From JBEEMU01 sp043778315 (GTDB taxonomy: Bacteria > Bacteroidota > Bacteroidia > Chitinophagales > Saprospiraceae): a DNA stretch of 10,547 bases. The stretch covers positions 1 to 10,547 of the forward strand of contig JAYWGJ010000026.1 of NCBI GenBank assembly GCA_043778315.1. The letters run 5' to 3'. Shown here piece by piece: positions 1 to 7,044 of the stretch. The notes under the pieces are model-generated. The model was not told the origin of the DNA. It did no database searches and saw only the letters and a program-made list of their open reading frames with translations. The position numbers were made by a program, and so were the translations under genes. Each line of letters opens with the position of its first letter. The first letter of the stretch is position 1.

Positions 1-1
1 A

Positions 2-1615
2 GAAGTGGGTCGTTGGAACAACTTCAACTCGCTAAATGCAGGCGCAATCGCGCACAATGTATATGGTAAGCCTGGCAACTTTATGGTGACGGCGCATTAT
101 ACCGACGGTGCTGTCATTTTGGACGTGCAACGCCCCGATAATATCATTAAAGTAGCCGCTTACGATACGCACCCTGCGCCTATCACGAGTACACCGTTCG
201 AGGGCGTATGGGCGTGCTATCCTTATCTGCCGAGTGGCTTGATATTGGCAAGCGACATCAACGAAGGACTGTGGGTGTTTCAGCCTGCTTACGTTCGGGC
301 TTCGTGGTTGGAAGGCGTGGTGCGCGATTGCAATAATAACGTACTCACTGGCGTAGATGTCACCATCAAAAGTGCGGGCGTAGCTATCAATAATACAACT
401 TCGGTCGGCTCTGGGGTGTATAAAACAGGCTATGGCGTACCCGGGACGTATCAAGTGACGTATGCAAAGACGGGTTATCCGACTGTAACGCAGAATGTTA
501 CGCTCGCGTCGGGTGTTGTGACAAACTTAGATGTCGTATTAGCGAACGGTAGTTCTATTACCTTAAACGGTAACGTGCAAAGTCTTGGCGGTGCAGCTAA
601 TTTATTAGGCGCGACCGTCCTTATCAGCAACGCAAGCGGCAGTTTGACCGCTACAACCGACGCTAACGGTAACTTCACCGTCCCTTGTTTCGCCGCAGGC
701 ATCTATGATGTATATGTGGGCAAGTGGGGATACAAAGAGAAGGCGATTTTGCAACAAAACCTAAGCAGTGCAGCCTTTAATGTACAGCTTATTAAAGGCT
801 ATGAAGACTCTTATTTCTTCGACCTCGGCTGGGCGGTGAGCGGTAGCTGCGTGGCAGGAAAAGGCGTATGGCAACGCGGCGAACCTGATAACGTTTTGAC
901 GCAACAAGGGCAGCAATTTACGCCTGCATTAGATAATACTGCCGATTTGGGTACTAAATGCTACCTCACAGGCGCGGGTGGCGGGCAAATAGGTGCCGAT
1001 GACCTCGACAATTGCTACACTATATTGACTGCACCCGTCATGGACTTAACCGCGTACAGCAATCCGACCGCTAACTTTGACTATTGGTTTACGAACCTCG
1101 TCACACAAGGCGCTGCGCCCGATGATAAGTTTTGGGCGGTAATGAATAACGGCACTCGACAAGACACTATATTTAGTACAACCGTCTCTCAGTTCGCTTG
1201 GCATGTGCAACAAAGCGTTCGTATCAAGGATTTTCAGCCGCTAACTAATAATATGCGCCTCACATTTATCGCTTGCGACCGTGGCAACAGCAATTGGTCG
1301 GAGGCGGCTGTGGATTATTTCAACGTGGGCGAATATGTCAGCACTAATACCCTGCAAGCCTTGAATATAGACGTTACTATATTCCCTAATCCTGCGCATT
1401 CTGCCGCGCAACTCCGCTTAACAGGCAAAAACGACCTCAATACGCGATATAATGTACACATTTATAACGTGCTTGGGCAAGAAATGGAGCAGCAACAGAC
1501 TACTGGCACTGCCGAAGTCCTCACTATTGGCTCGCGCCTCGAGGCTGGCAGCTATTACGTCCGCGTAGAAGCAAACGGGGAGTGGTCTGATAGCAGTATG
1601 TTCGTTAAAAACTAA
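2..1615 (+). CDS. Choice-of-anchor B family secreted protein with T9SS sorting domain (5' partial)
   Basis: The reading frame is open from the window edge, so the N-terminus and signal peptide are missing; the GTG at position 5 is internal. Numbering from that codon, residues 1-97 resemble the end of a choice-of-anchor B/LVIVD-type beta-propeller (key stretches YDTHP, GVWACYPYLPSG, ILASDINEGLWVF). Two carboxypeptidase-regulatory-like beta domains follow (about 100-180 and 185-262). Residues 268-443 form a beta-sandwich of the kind found after secreted metallopeptidases (GVWQRGEP, TKCYLTG, DDLDNC). Residues 456-536 are a type A T9SS C-terminal domain (FPNPA, YNVLGQEM, AGSYYVRV), predicting export through the Por/T9SS machinery and surface attachment or release. 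No catalytic motif is visible, so the role may be adhesion or substrate binding. A 7-bp repeat patch begins 4 bases after the TAA. Confidence 0.88.
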   Translation, partial: EVGRWNNFNSLNAGAIAHNVYGKPGNFMVTAHYTDGAVILDVQRPDNIIKVAAYDTHPAPITSTPFEGVWACYPYLPSGLILASDINEGLWVFQPAYVRASWLEGVVRDCNNNVLTGVDVTIKSAGVAINNTTSVGSGVYKTGYGVPGTYQVTYAKTGYPTVTQNVTLASGVVTNLDVVLANGSSITLNGNVQSLGGAANLLGATVLISNASGSLTATTDANGNFTVPCFAAGIYDVYVGKWGYKEKAILQQNLSSAAFNVQLIKGYEDSYFFDLGWAVSGSCVAGKGVWQRGEPDNVLTQQGQQFTPALDNTADLGTKCYLTGAGGGQIGADDLDNCYTILTAPVMDLTAYSNPTANFDYWFTNLVTQGAAPDDKFWAVMNNGTRQDTIFSTTVSQFAWHVQQSVRIKDFQPLTNNMRLTFIACDRGNSNWSEAAVDYFNVGEYVSTNTLQALNIDVTIFPNPAHSAAQLRLTGKNDLNTRYNVHIYNVLGQEMEQQQTTGTAEVLTIGSRLEAGSYYVRVEANGEWSDSSMFVKN

Positions 1616-1618
1616 GTC

Positions 1619-1725
1619 TTTTTAGTGATTAACGATTAGTGATTAGTGACTAATGATTAGTGATTAATGATTAGTGTTCATCGGTTAGTGATTAATGATT
1701 AGTGTTTAGTGATTAGTGTTCAGCG
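1619..1725. repeat. Degenerate 7-bp tandem repeat patch (GATTAGT-type)
   Basis: Immediately after the preceding stop codon the DNA is built from about fourteen imperfect heptamers such as GATTAGT, GATTAAT, GACTAAT and GTTTAGT. The first 20 bases (1619-1638) recur exactly at 6910-6929 behind the permease gene. No coding function is suggested. The following 1726-1863 is AT-rich DNA, including a T-tract of about ten near 1738-1746, in which I see no gene or convincing promoter. Confidence 0.85.
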
Positions 1726-1863
1726 AGAGAGTAAAAATTTTTTTTTGTAGTAATATTATCCTTCTTGTTGCCAGTATATACCTTTTACATTGTAATATCA
1801 TAATTATAGTTAGCAATATCATAGTTACAGTTGATAGAATATCTTTTGCAGTGAATAGTTTAT

Positions 1864-1913
1864 AGTGAACAGTGAACAGTTTTGCCGTCGCAATCAACTG
1901 TTCGCTGTTCACT
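1864..1913. repeat. 18-bp inverted repeat where the heptamer array switches strand
   Basis: The arm at 1864-1881 (heptamer AGTGAAC on the top strand) and the arm at 1896-1913 (the same unit on the bottom strand) are complementary at 17 of 18 positions, with a 14-base loop. This marks the point where the repeat unit changes orientation. It could form a hairpin in RNA or a cruciform in DNA. It lacks a following T-run, so it is not called a terminator. Confidence 0.75.
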
Positions 1914-2139
1914 GTTAGTTGTTCACTAATTTTTCATCACTGCTCACTATTCACTGTTAGTTGTTCACTAATTTTTTATCACTGTTCGCTGTTCACTGTT
2001 AGTTGTTCACTAATTTTTCATCACTGTTCGCTGTTCACTGTTAGTTGTTCACTAATTTTTCATCACTGTTCACTGTTCACTGTTAGTTGTTCACTAACTC
2101 TTTATCGTTGTTCACTATTCACTGTTAGTTGTTCACTAA
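1898..2139. repeat. 42-bp higher-order tandem repeat array
   Basis: Five full 42-bp units lie at 1898-1939, 1940-1981, 1982-2023, 2024-2065 and 2066-2107, followed by a partial unit to about 2139. Units 1, 3 and 4 are identical. Each unit is six degenerate heptamers (ctgttcg, ctgttca, ctgttag, ttgttca, ctaattt, ttcatca), so it is a higher-order repeat of a 7-bp ancestor. Because 42 is divisible by three, the array stays open in one frame and would encode the 14-residue repeat CSLFTVSCSLIFHH, in frame with the acyltransferase that starts 5 bases beyond the array. I regard this as non-coding DNA, because conserved acyltransferase sequence begins only after 2145. Confidence 0.9.
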
Positions 2140-2144
2140 AAACA

Positions 2145-3020
2145 ATGGTTGCTTATTCCTTCTTTCGCATCTTAGTAGCCCTCGCGCAGGTGCTTCCGTT
2201 CCGTCTGCTGTATGTTTTTTCCGATGCGGTCGCCTTTATATTACAAAATATAGTAGGTTATCGCAAAGCGATGATATACAACAACTTGCGGCTGTCGTTT
2301 CCGAACAAAACGGAGGACGAAATACAAGTTATATTGTGCAAAAGCTACGCTAATCTTGCCGATATATTCGTAGAGGCATTCAAAGGCATGTCGTTTACCG
2401 AAAAAGATGTGGTACATCGTTTCCGAAAAGTGGGCGCGGGTTGGGATACCGCGAACGCGGTGACGGCAAAAGGCAGCACGTTTTTGGGAACAGGCGCGCA
2501 TTACTGCAATTGGGAGTGGGGAGCTTTGGCAATGCAAATTCACCTCGATGCACCTATCTACGGCATCTACAAACCGATACAAAATGACCGCATAGATGCG
2601 TTCATGCGCGACCGAAGAGGGCAATGGGGCTTGCATTTGCGCCCTACGAACCGCACGGCAGAGACTTTGGTCGAGTCTGTTGGTAAAGCCTACGCCATAT
2701 TTATGGTGTCAGACCAAAGCCCTTCCAACACGGACGCGGCATATTGGTTTAACTTCCTGAATAGACGCACGCCGTTCCTGCATGGACTCGAGAAGCACGC
2801 CCGAACGTACAACTATCCCGTCTTTTATTTCGATGTGGAACGCGTAGCACGAGGCAGGTACGACGTAACAGCGACCTTACTCGCCGACAATCCTTCCGCA
2901 CTCGCCGACGGCGAACTCACGCGCCGCTATGCCACACATTTGGAAGCGTTAATACAGCGCGAACCCGCCAATTGGCTCTGGACGCACAACCGTTTTAAGT
3001 GGGCAGAACCTATTAAATAA
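2145..3020 (+). CDS. HtrB/LpxL-like lipid A (lysophospholipid) acyltransferase
   Basis: Encodes 291 residues, close to the usual length of about 290-310 for this membrane-associated family, which transfers acyl chains from acyl-ACP onto lipid A precursors on the cytoplasmic face of the inner membrane. Visible hallmarks are a hydrophobic N-terminal anchor (residues 5-34), the catalytic HX4E motif (H119, E124 in GAHYCNWEWG), the SDQSP block at 189-193, and the C-terminal WLWTHNRFKW at 277-286, matching the family's WLWxHxRxK signature. The frame extends upstream to a GTG at 1872, adding 91 residues encoded entirely by tandem repeats. I chose the ATG at 2145 because homology and the membrane anchor begin there. 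There is no clear Shine-Dalgarno sequence. Whether it is the early (LpxL) or late (LpxM) acyltransferase cannot be told from sequence alone. Confidence 0.9.
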   Translation: MVAYSFFRILVALAQVLPFRLLYVFSDAVAFILQNIVGYRKAMIYNNLRLSFPNKTEDEIQVILCKSYANLADIFVEAFKGMSFTEKDVVHRFRKVGAGWDTANAVTAKGSTFLGTGAHYCNWEWGALAMQIHLDAPIYGIYKPIQNDRIDAFMRDRRGQWGLHLRPTNRTAETLVESVGKAYAIFMVSDQSPSNTDAAYWFNFLNRRTPFLHGLEKHARTYNYPVFYFDVERVARGRYDVTATLLADNPSALADGELTRRYATHLEALIQREPANWLWTHNRFKWAEPIK

Positions 3021-3101
3021 TTTTTATTGTATAATAAACAAAAACGTATTAAAAATAAATGTAATATATCCCTTAAATCTTTTAAAATACCCCCCTATTT
3101 T

Positions 3102-4226
3102 ATGAAAAAGATACCCTTTATAGTAATTATACTGCTGTATAATGTGCTTTGTTTGGCACAAAAACCGTTCTTTCCTGTCAGTACCGACGGCAAAGTATGG
3201 TCTTTTATAGACGATAACGGCAAAAAAGTGCTGGATATAAAGCCTTTACTCACCGATTGCACCATTTTTAGCGAAGGACTCGCCGCAGCAAAAGATAGTC
3301 TTTCGGGTAGCTACGGCTATCTGGACGAAAAAGGCGCGTGGGCTATCCGTCCGCAGTTCACGGAGGCAGGTAACTTCGTCAATGGTCTGGCAGTAGTTGG
3401 CACAGCTTGCGACGCGAACTGTCTGACCGAGGCTGGCGGGTTGATGATATTCGGTTATACGAAAGTAATTGACAAAAAAGGCAAAGTAGTGTTGAATGAC
3501 AACGCACAAGAGATAGAACCTGCTCTACGATTTTGGTTTGATGGCTATAACGACGGCACTTTGCTCCGCGTAACACACGGATTGAGCGTCGGAGACATCA
3601 AAACCATGATGAATAGGAAAGGAGAATTTGTCGGACAGCGTTCAGGTATGTGCTGTTTGACGGTAAGTGACGGCTGGATAGCCTATAATACTTATCAAGG
3701 CAACTATTATACGGACGTAAATGGCAAAATTATGCTCAAAATCAAGAATTTTGACCGCGTAAGCCCCTTTACAGAAGGCGTAGCTATCGCTACGGACACC
3801 TCAGAGCGTACTTTTTTGATTGATAAGAAAGGAAAACAGCTTTTAGTACTCAAAAATAGTGAATATAATTACGCGGGAGCGGTCGGAGACGGCTTATTTA
3901 GAGTTACATTTGCCGAACATGACGTTTATATGAACCTCAAAGGCAAAGTGGTGATTGATAATGCGTTTGTGTCGGCAAGTAGGTTTAGCAATGGTTTAGC
4001 ACACGTCGAGGCAGCTGATAATAAACACTATTATATCGATAAAACAGCCAAAAAAGTCATCACGATACCCGAAACGAACCTTCAAGATATAGAATATGGC
4101 GAATTTACCGCCGACGGCTACGCCTTTATACGCAGCAATACAGGCTCTTTTGCGACGCAACCCGTCATAGAAGGCGTTGTATTCAAGAATGGAACGACCG
4201 TTTGGCGGCGTACCGTAGTCGAATAA
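3102..4226 (+). CDS. Exported WG-repeat (KWG-type) protein
   Basis: A 374-residue protein starting MKKIPFIVIILLYNVLCLAQ, a typical signal peptide (two lysines, hydrophobic core, probable cleavage around residue 19-20). There is no lipobox cysteine, so it is more likely periplasmic or surface-exposed than a lipoprotein. The rest is a chain of WG repeats alternating F.EGLA.V and YGYLDEKGxW.I.P stretches: about 32-48, 56-84, 91-131, 165-178, 201-213, 223-250, 261-286 and 296-322. Several copies have lost the W-G or Y-G pair. The family forms beta-rich repeat structures of no firmly established function. The frame is open further upstream to 3027, but the signal peptide fixes the ATG at 3102. It starts 81 bases after the acyltransferase stop and ends 16 bases before a strong terminator. 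Confidence 0.85.
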   Translation: MKKIPFIVIILLYNVLCLAQKPFFPVSTDGKVWSFIDDNGKKVLDIKPLLTDCTIFSEGLAAAKDSLSGSYGYLDEKGAWAIRPQFTEAGNFVNGLAVVGTACDANCLTEAGGLMIFGYTKVIDKKGKVVLNDNAQEIEPALRFWFDGYNDGTLLRVTHGLSVGDIKTMMNRKGEFVGQRSGMCCLTVSDGWIAYNTYQGNYYTDVNGKIMLKIKNFDRVSPFTEGVAIATDTSERTFLIDKKGKQLLVLKNSEYNYAGAVGDGLFRVTFAEHDVYMNLKGKVVIDNAFVSASRFSNGLAHVEAADNKHYYIDKTAKKVITIPETNLQDIEYGEFTADGYAFIRSNTGSFATQPVIEGVVFKNGTTVWRRTVVE

Positions 4227-4242
4227 GGCAGTATATACCTAC

Positions 4243-4289
4243 AAAAAGCTATTTTTAGCGGTCACGAACCCTAAAAATAGCTTTTTTTT
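4243..4289. terminator. Bidirectional intrinsic terminator between convergent genes
   Basis: A perfect 16-bp stem (4243-4258 with 4271-4286, core GCTATTTTTAG) encloses a 12-base loop. It begins with an A-run on the left and ends in eight T's on the right, so it can stop transcription from either side. It lies between the stop codons of the WG-repeat gene (+) and the DUF2461 gene (-). Confidence 0.9.
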
Positions 4290-4314
4290 GTTGGTATAAG
4301 GAATAAAATAGGTA

Positions 4315-4980
4315 TTATTCTAATGCTGCTGCCAAAAATGCGTTCATTGGTCGCGCTATATCGTAGTACGATAGCAATAATTGGTCAAACTCAGGGTCTA
4401 AAATTGTTTCGGGTGGCAAGTGACAACTAAAAAATAGCTGTTTATTGAATAATAGCGGCTCTTTTTCGGCGTGTGCTAACAGTTCTGGCGCGAGTCGTTT
4501 GTTCTTTTCGCCTTGCAGTCCGCCAAATACCCGCACAAAATCAGGGTCTTCGCAGCGCGCACGAAACTCCTCCATATTATTAATGATATAATTGCGGAGC
4601 GCAGCTACCTGCTTCGGGTCGGGTTGATAAGCACCGCCCGCAACCATCAGCTCGCCGCCGCTTAGCTGGCAATACAGCCCTATCACCTTCATTTCTTTAC
4701 GCCCAAGTGGCGAAAAATTGAAAGACAAATGGTCTTTGTACGGCGTTTTGTCCTTAGAAAACCGCACATCTTTATAAACTCTGTATATACAATCCTTGCT
4801 TTTGAGGTCGGCAAACGACGGGTCGTGCTGCGCTGCCAAGTTGATTAGATGTTGTATAAACTGTTCGGTTGGCAGCTTCGCAACCGCTTCAAAACGTTGC
4901 TTATTGGTATCAAACCACGTCTTATTATTGTTTTGCGCAAGCTCGCGGAAGAAAATTAGATAATCGTTGGTAAAAAACAT
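4315..4980 (-). CDS. DUF2461 / TIGR02453 family protein
   Basis: A 221-residue soluble protein matching the conserved DUF2461 family, whose biochemical role is not established. Diagnostic stretches are FFRELAQNNNKTWFDTNKQR near residues 10-29, IYRVYKDVRFSKDKTPYKDH at 65-84, and GGAYQPDP at 115-122 followed by the conserved helical C-terminal half. Length is normal for the family. The frame continues 15 codons upstream, but that part (CKCIFYFQQS) lacks family similarity and would overlap a promoter-like motif at 5025-5032, so I chose the ATG at 4978-4980. It is a single-gene unit, convergent with the WG-repeat gene and divergent from the permease gene. Confidence 0.9.
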   Translation of the reverse strand: MFFTNDYLIFFRELAQNNNKTWFDTNKQRFEAVAKLPTEQFIQHLINLAAQHDPSFADLKSKDCIYRVYKDVRFSKDKTPYKDHLSFNFSPLGRKEMKVIGLYCQLSGGELMVAGGAYQPDPKQVAALRNYIINNMEEFRARCEDPDFVRVFGGLQGEKNKRLAPELLAHAEKEPLLFNKQLFFSCHLPPETILDPEFDQLLLSYYDIARPMNAFLAAALE

Positions 4981-5024
4981 ACTAAAAAAGATAGATTGTT
5001 GAAAATAAAATATACATTTGCACA

Positions 5025-5032
5025 CAAAATTA
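5025..5032 (-). promoter_or_regulatory. Possible Bacteroidota -7 element for the DUF2461 gene
   Basis: On the minus strand this reads TAATTTTG, a match to the Bacteroidota -7 consensus TAnnTTTG. Transcription would start roughly 40 bases before the chosen ATG. No clear -33 TTG is present at the usual spacing, so support is weak. A second match on the opposite strand (TACATTTG, 5013-5020) could serve the divergent permease gene, also without a -33 element. Confidence 0.3.
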
Positions 5033-5144
5033 ATGAAAAATATTTGCTTGTAATAGCGTTGTAATAAAAATAAAATAAAAATAGGGCGGTATTATATTAA
5101 ACTGTATCGGTACAAATTTTAAAAGTTTCGTTTGTTTGTTCCGC

Positions 5145-5234
5145 GTTTGCGAAGCCTTCGAGGCTTCGTAAACGTCTTAGTATTGCGTTTCTAACACTTT
5201 ATCGTATTTGCAAAGTCCTCTGGGCTTCGTAAAC
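5145..5234. repeat. Two related imperfect hairpins in the permease leader
   Basis: Two 29-bp palindromic units lie at 5145-5173 and 5206-5234, 61 bases apart. Both end in the identical 12-mer GGCTTCGTAAAC. The first is an almost perfect stem (GTTTGCGAAGCC with that 12-mer, 5-base loop). The second has drifted in its left arm by three transitions, leaving wobble pairs and one mismatch. The second unit ends 45 bases before the permease start, so both may lie in its 5' leader. They could be REP-like repeats or regulatory RNA hairpins; sequence alone does not decide. Confidence 0.65.
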
Positions 5235-5279
5235 ATCAAAATATCAATCTTTCTTTTTACTTTTTATAACCATCTCAAT

Positions 5280-6851
5280 ATGTCAGAATTTAGTACCTCC
5301 GATAAACCCGTTAAGAGCGGCTTAGTGCAGTCGTTCGGGCTGTTTACCTTAGTGATGATAGTGCTTTCGTCGATGATAGGAAGCGGTGTATTCAAAAAAA
5401 TCGCGCCTATGAGCGCGAATATGCAACACCCTTGGCTCGTGATGTTGGCTTGGGTATTGGCGGGTTTAGTTTCCTTGTTCGGCGCGCTCGGCAACGCCGA
5501 AGTAGGTAGTATGATTACAGAGCCAGGTGGTCAATATGCGTATTTTAAGCAAATGTACGGGCGATTTGTGGCGTATATGTACGGCTGGACGATGTTTTCG
5601 GTGGTACAAACTGCCACAGCCGCCGCCGTAGCGATGGTTTTCGCGCAAGCGACAAGCGTTATATTCCACGAGTTTGGCTATGAATGGTCTGAACTAACCG
5701 TAAAACTCCTTGCGGTTGGCGCAATAGCGTTGTTTACCTTCGTAAATTACAAAGGAGCAGCCTTTGGCGGCAGCCTGAACAGTATTTTTATGGGAACGAT
5801 AGTCACCGCGCTCGTGCTGGTCATCATTCTAAATCTCACAATGGCGGGTGGCAGCCTCGCCAACCTCAATCACGCCGCTAACGCCGACGGTATCAGCGCG
5901 CTGCTGCGCAATATATACGCGGAGGCAGGCGTTACGCCCATAGGAACTACTTTTATGGAGCTAAAAGCACAGCTAAATACCGCTTTTGAAGCATCTGCAA
6001 AAGGTGGAGGCGGCTTAACAGCCGATGTACTCACCAAAATTAATTTTGCAAATATCAAAGATATTGCTGCAGGCAGCGAAGCGGTGACGGCATCGTGGGG
6101 AAGTATTTTGAGTGCTTTGTTTGCCACAATGCTCGGCGCGTTTTGGGCGTATGAAGGCTGGAATAACGTCGGCTATTTGGGCGCGGAGGTCAAAAATCCA
6201 AGCCGTAATATCCCGCTCGGCTTGACTATCGGCGTACTCGTCGTGATGGCGATATACACGCTCATCAATTTTTCGTACCTCTACGCACTGCCTGTCGAGC
6301 AACTCGTCAATGTACACTTACACAAAAACCAAATCGGTGCGGTGGAAGTCCTCAAAAGCTATATGGGGAGCGGCGGCATCTTATTAGTGTCGGCACTTAT
6401 CGCCTTAGCCAACTTTAATACGACAAACAACTCCATTCTGACCGCGCCGCGTGTCACTTACGCGATGGCAGCCGATGGTTTATTCTTTAAACAAATCGCC
6501 GCAATTCACCCCATAAACAAAACGCCTGGTTTAGCTATCATTATCATGGGACTGTGGGCGATAATGTTTGTGTGGTCTGGGCAGTTTGACGCACTGACCG
6601 ATATGTTGGTCTTCGCGTCGTTCATTTTCTACTTTATGGCAGCAATTGGTGTGTTCATACTCCGCAGTAAAATGCCCGATGCGCCGCGTAGCTATCGCGT
6701 AAACCTTATTTTCCCTGCTGTATTCGCTATTTTTTCTTTTTTTTTGGTGATATTCACGATATACAACGACCCTATGAATGCCGCAAAAGGCTTAGGATTG
6801 ATGGCACTCGGCTTACCGTTGTACTTTTATTTTGAACGCGATAAAGGGTAA
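5280..6851 (+). CDS. APC-superfamily amino acid permease
   Basis: A 523-residue polytopic inner-membrane protein, probably with twelve transmembrane helices, moving amino acids with a coupling ion or by exchange. TM1 carries the unwound-helix substrate motif MIGSGVF (residues 32-38). EPGGQYAYF (81-89), FWAYEGWNNVGYLGAEVKNPSRNIP (about 288-312, the TM6 region), NFNTTNNSILTAPRVTYAMAADGLFF in part (378-403) and SKMPDAPRSYRV (463-474) resemble the LAT-like branch. Substrate cannot be assigned. Between TM5 and TM6 (about 188-272) there is a loop of roughly 80 residues, rich in Ala, Gly and Asn, that is longer than usual. The frame is open to a TTG at 5208, but the permease-like N-terminus (MSEFSTSDKPVKSGL) points to the ATG at 5280. 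A run of nine T's lies inside the gene near 6737-6745. Confidence 0.92.
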   Translation: MSEFSTSDKPVKSGLVQSFGLFTLVMIVLSSMIGSGVFKKIAPMSANMQHPWLVMLAWVLAGLVSLFGALGNAEVGSMITEPGGQYAYFKQMYGRFVAYMYGWTMFSVVQTATAAAVAMVFAQATSVIFHEFGYEWSELTVKLLAVGAIALFTFVNYKGAAFGGSLNSIFMGTIVTALVLVIILNLTMAGGSLANLNHAANADGISALLRNIYAEAGVTPIGTTFMELKAQLNTAFEASAKGGGGLTADVLTKINFANIKDIAAGSEAVTASWGSILSALFATMLGAFWAYEGWNNVGYLGAEVKNPSRNIPLGLTIGVLVVMAIYTLINFSYLYALPVEQLVNVHLHKNQIGAVEVLKSYMGSGGILLVSALIALANFNTTNNSILTAPRVTYAMAADGLFFKQIAAIHPINKTPGLAIIIMGLWAIMFVWSGQFDALTDMLVFASFIFYFMAAIGVFILRSKMPDAPRSYRVNLIFPAVFAIFSFFLVIFTIYNDPMNAAKGLGLMALGLPLYFYFERDKG

Positions 6852-6854
6852 GGC

Positions 6855-6946
6855 AGTGAACAGTGAACAGTGATTTTAGTGAATAGTGAACAACTAATAG
6901 TGAATAGTGTTTTTAGTGATTAACGATTAACGATTAGTTAATAGTG
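6855..6946. repeat. Second heptamer-repeat patch, related to the 1619-2139 repeats
   Basis: Starting 4 bases after the permease stop, heptamers of the types GTGAACA, GTGAATA and GATTAAC alternate. Positions 6885-6909 are the reverse complement of 2113-2137 with one mismatch in 25. Positions 6910-6929 repeat 1619-1638 exactly in direct orientation. The patch is therefore a dispersed copy of the family upstream of the acyltransferase. Confidence 0.85.
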
Positions 6947-6977
6947 AAAAAAAGAGTTGTTTAGGGATAATTATAAT

Positions 6978-7031
6978 AAAAAAACACGCTATTTCTACCC
7001 GTAATAAGGTAGAAATAGCGTGTCTTTTTTT
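6978..7031. terminator. Bidirectional intrinsic terminator between permease and thrS
   Basis: A perfect 16-bp stem (6984-6999 with 7008-7023, core ACACGCTATTTCTACC) with an 8-base loop is preceded by a run of seven A's (6978-6984) and followed by seven T's (7025-7031). It can terminate both the permease transcript and the convergent thrS transcript, whose stop codon is 14 bases beyond the T-run. Confidence 0.92.
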
Positions 7032-7044
7032 GTTTACAATATGA

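Noticed and set aside
1726..1863. Promoter for the acyltransferase gene
   Set aside because: Near matches to the Bacteroidota -7 motif occur but with wrong internal spacing and no paired -33 element.
1898..2139. CRISPR array
   Set aside because: The 42-bp units are contiguous with no unique spacers, and no cas genes are present.
1872..2144. Genuine N-terminal domain of the acyltransferase
   Set aside because: The sequence is a pure translation of heptamer-derived repeats; family similarity and a normal N-terminal anchor begin at the ATG at 2145.
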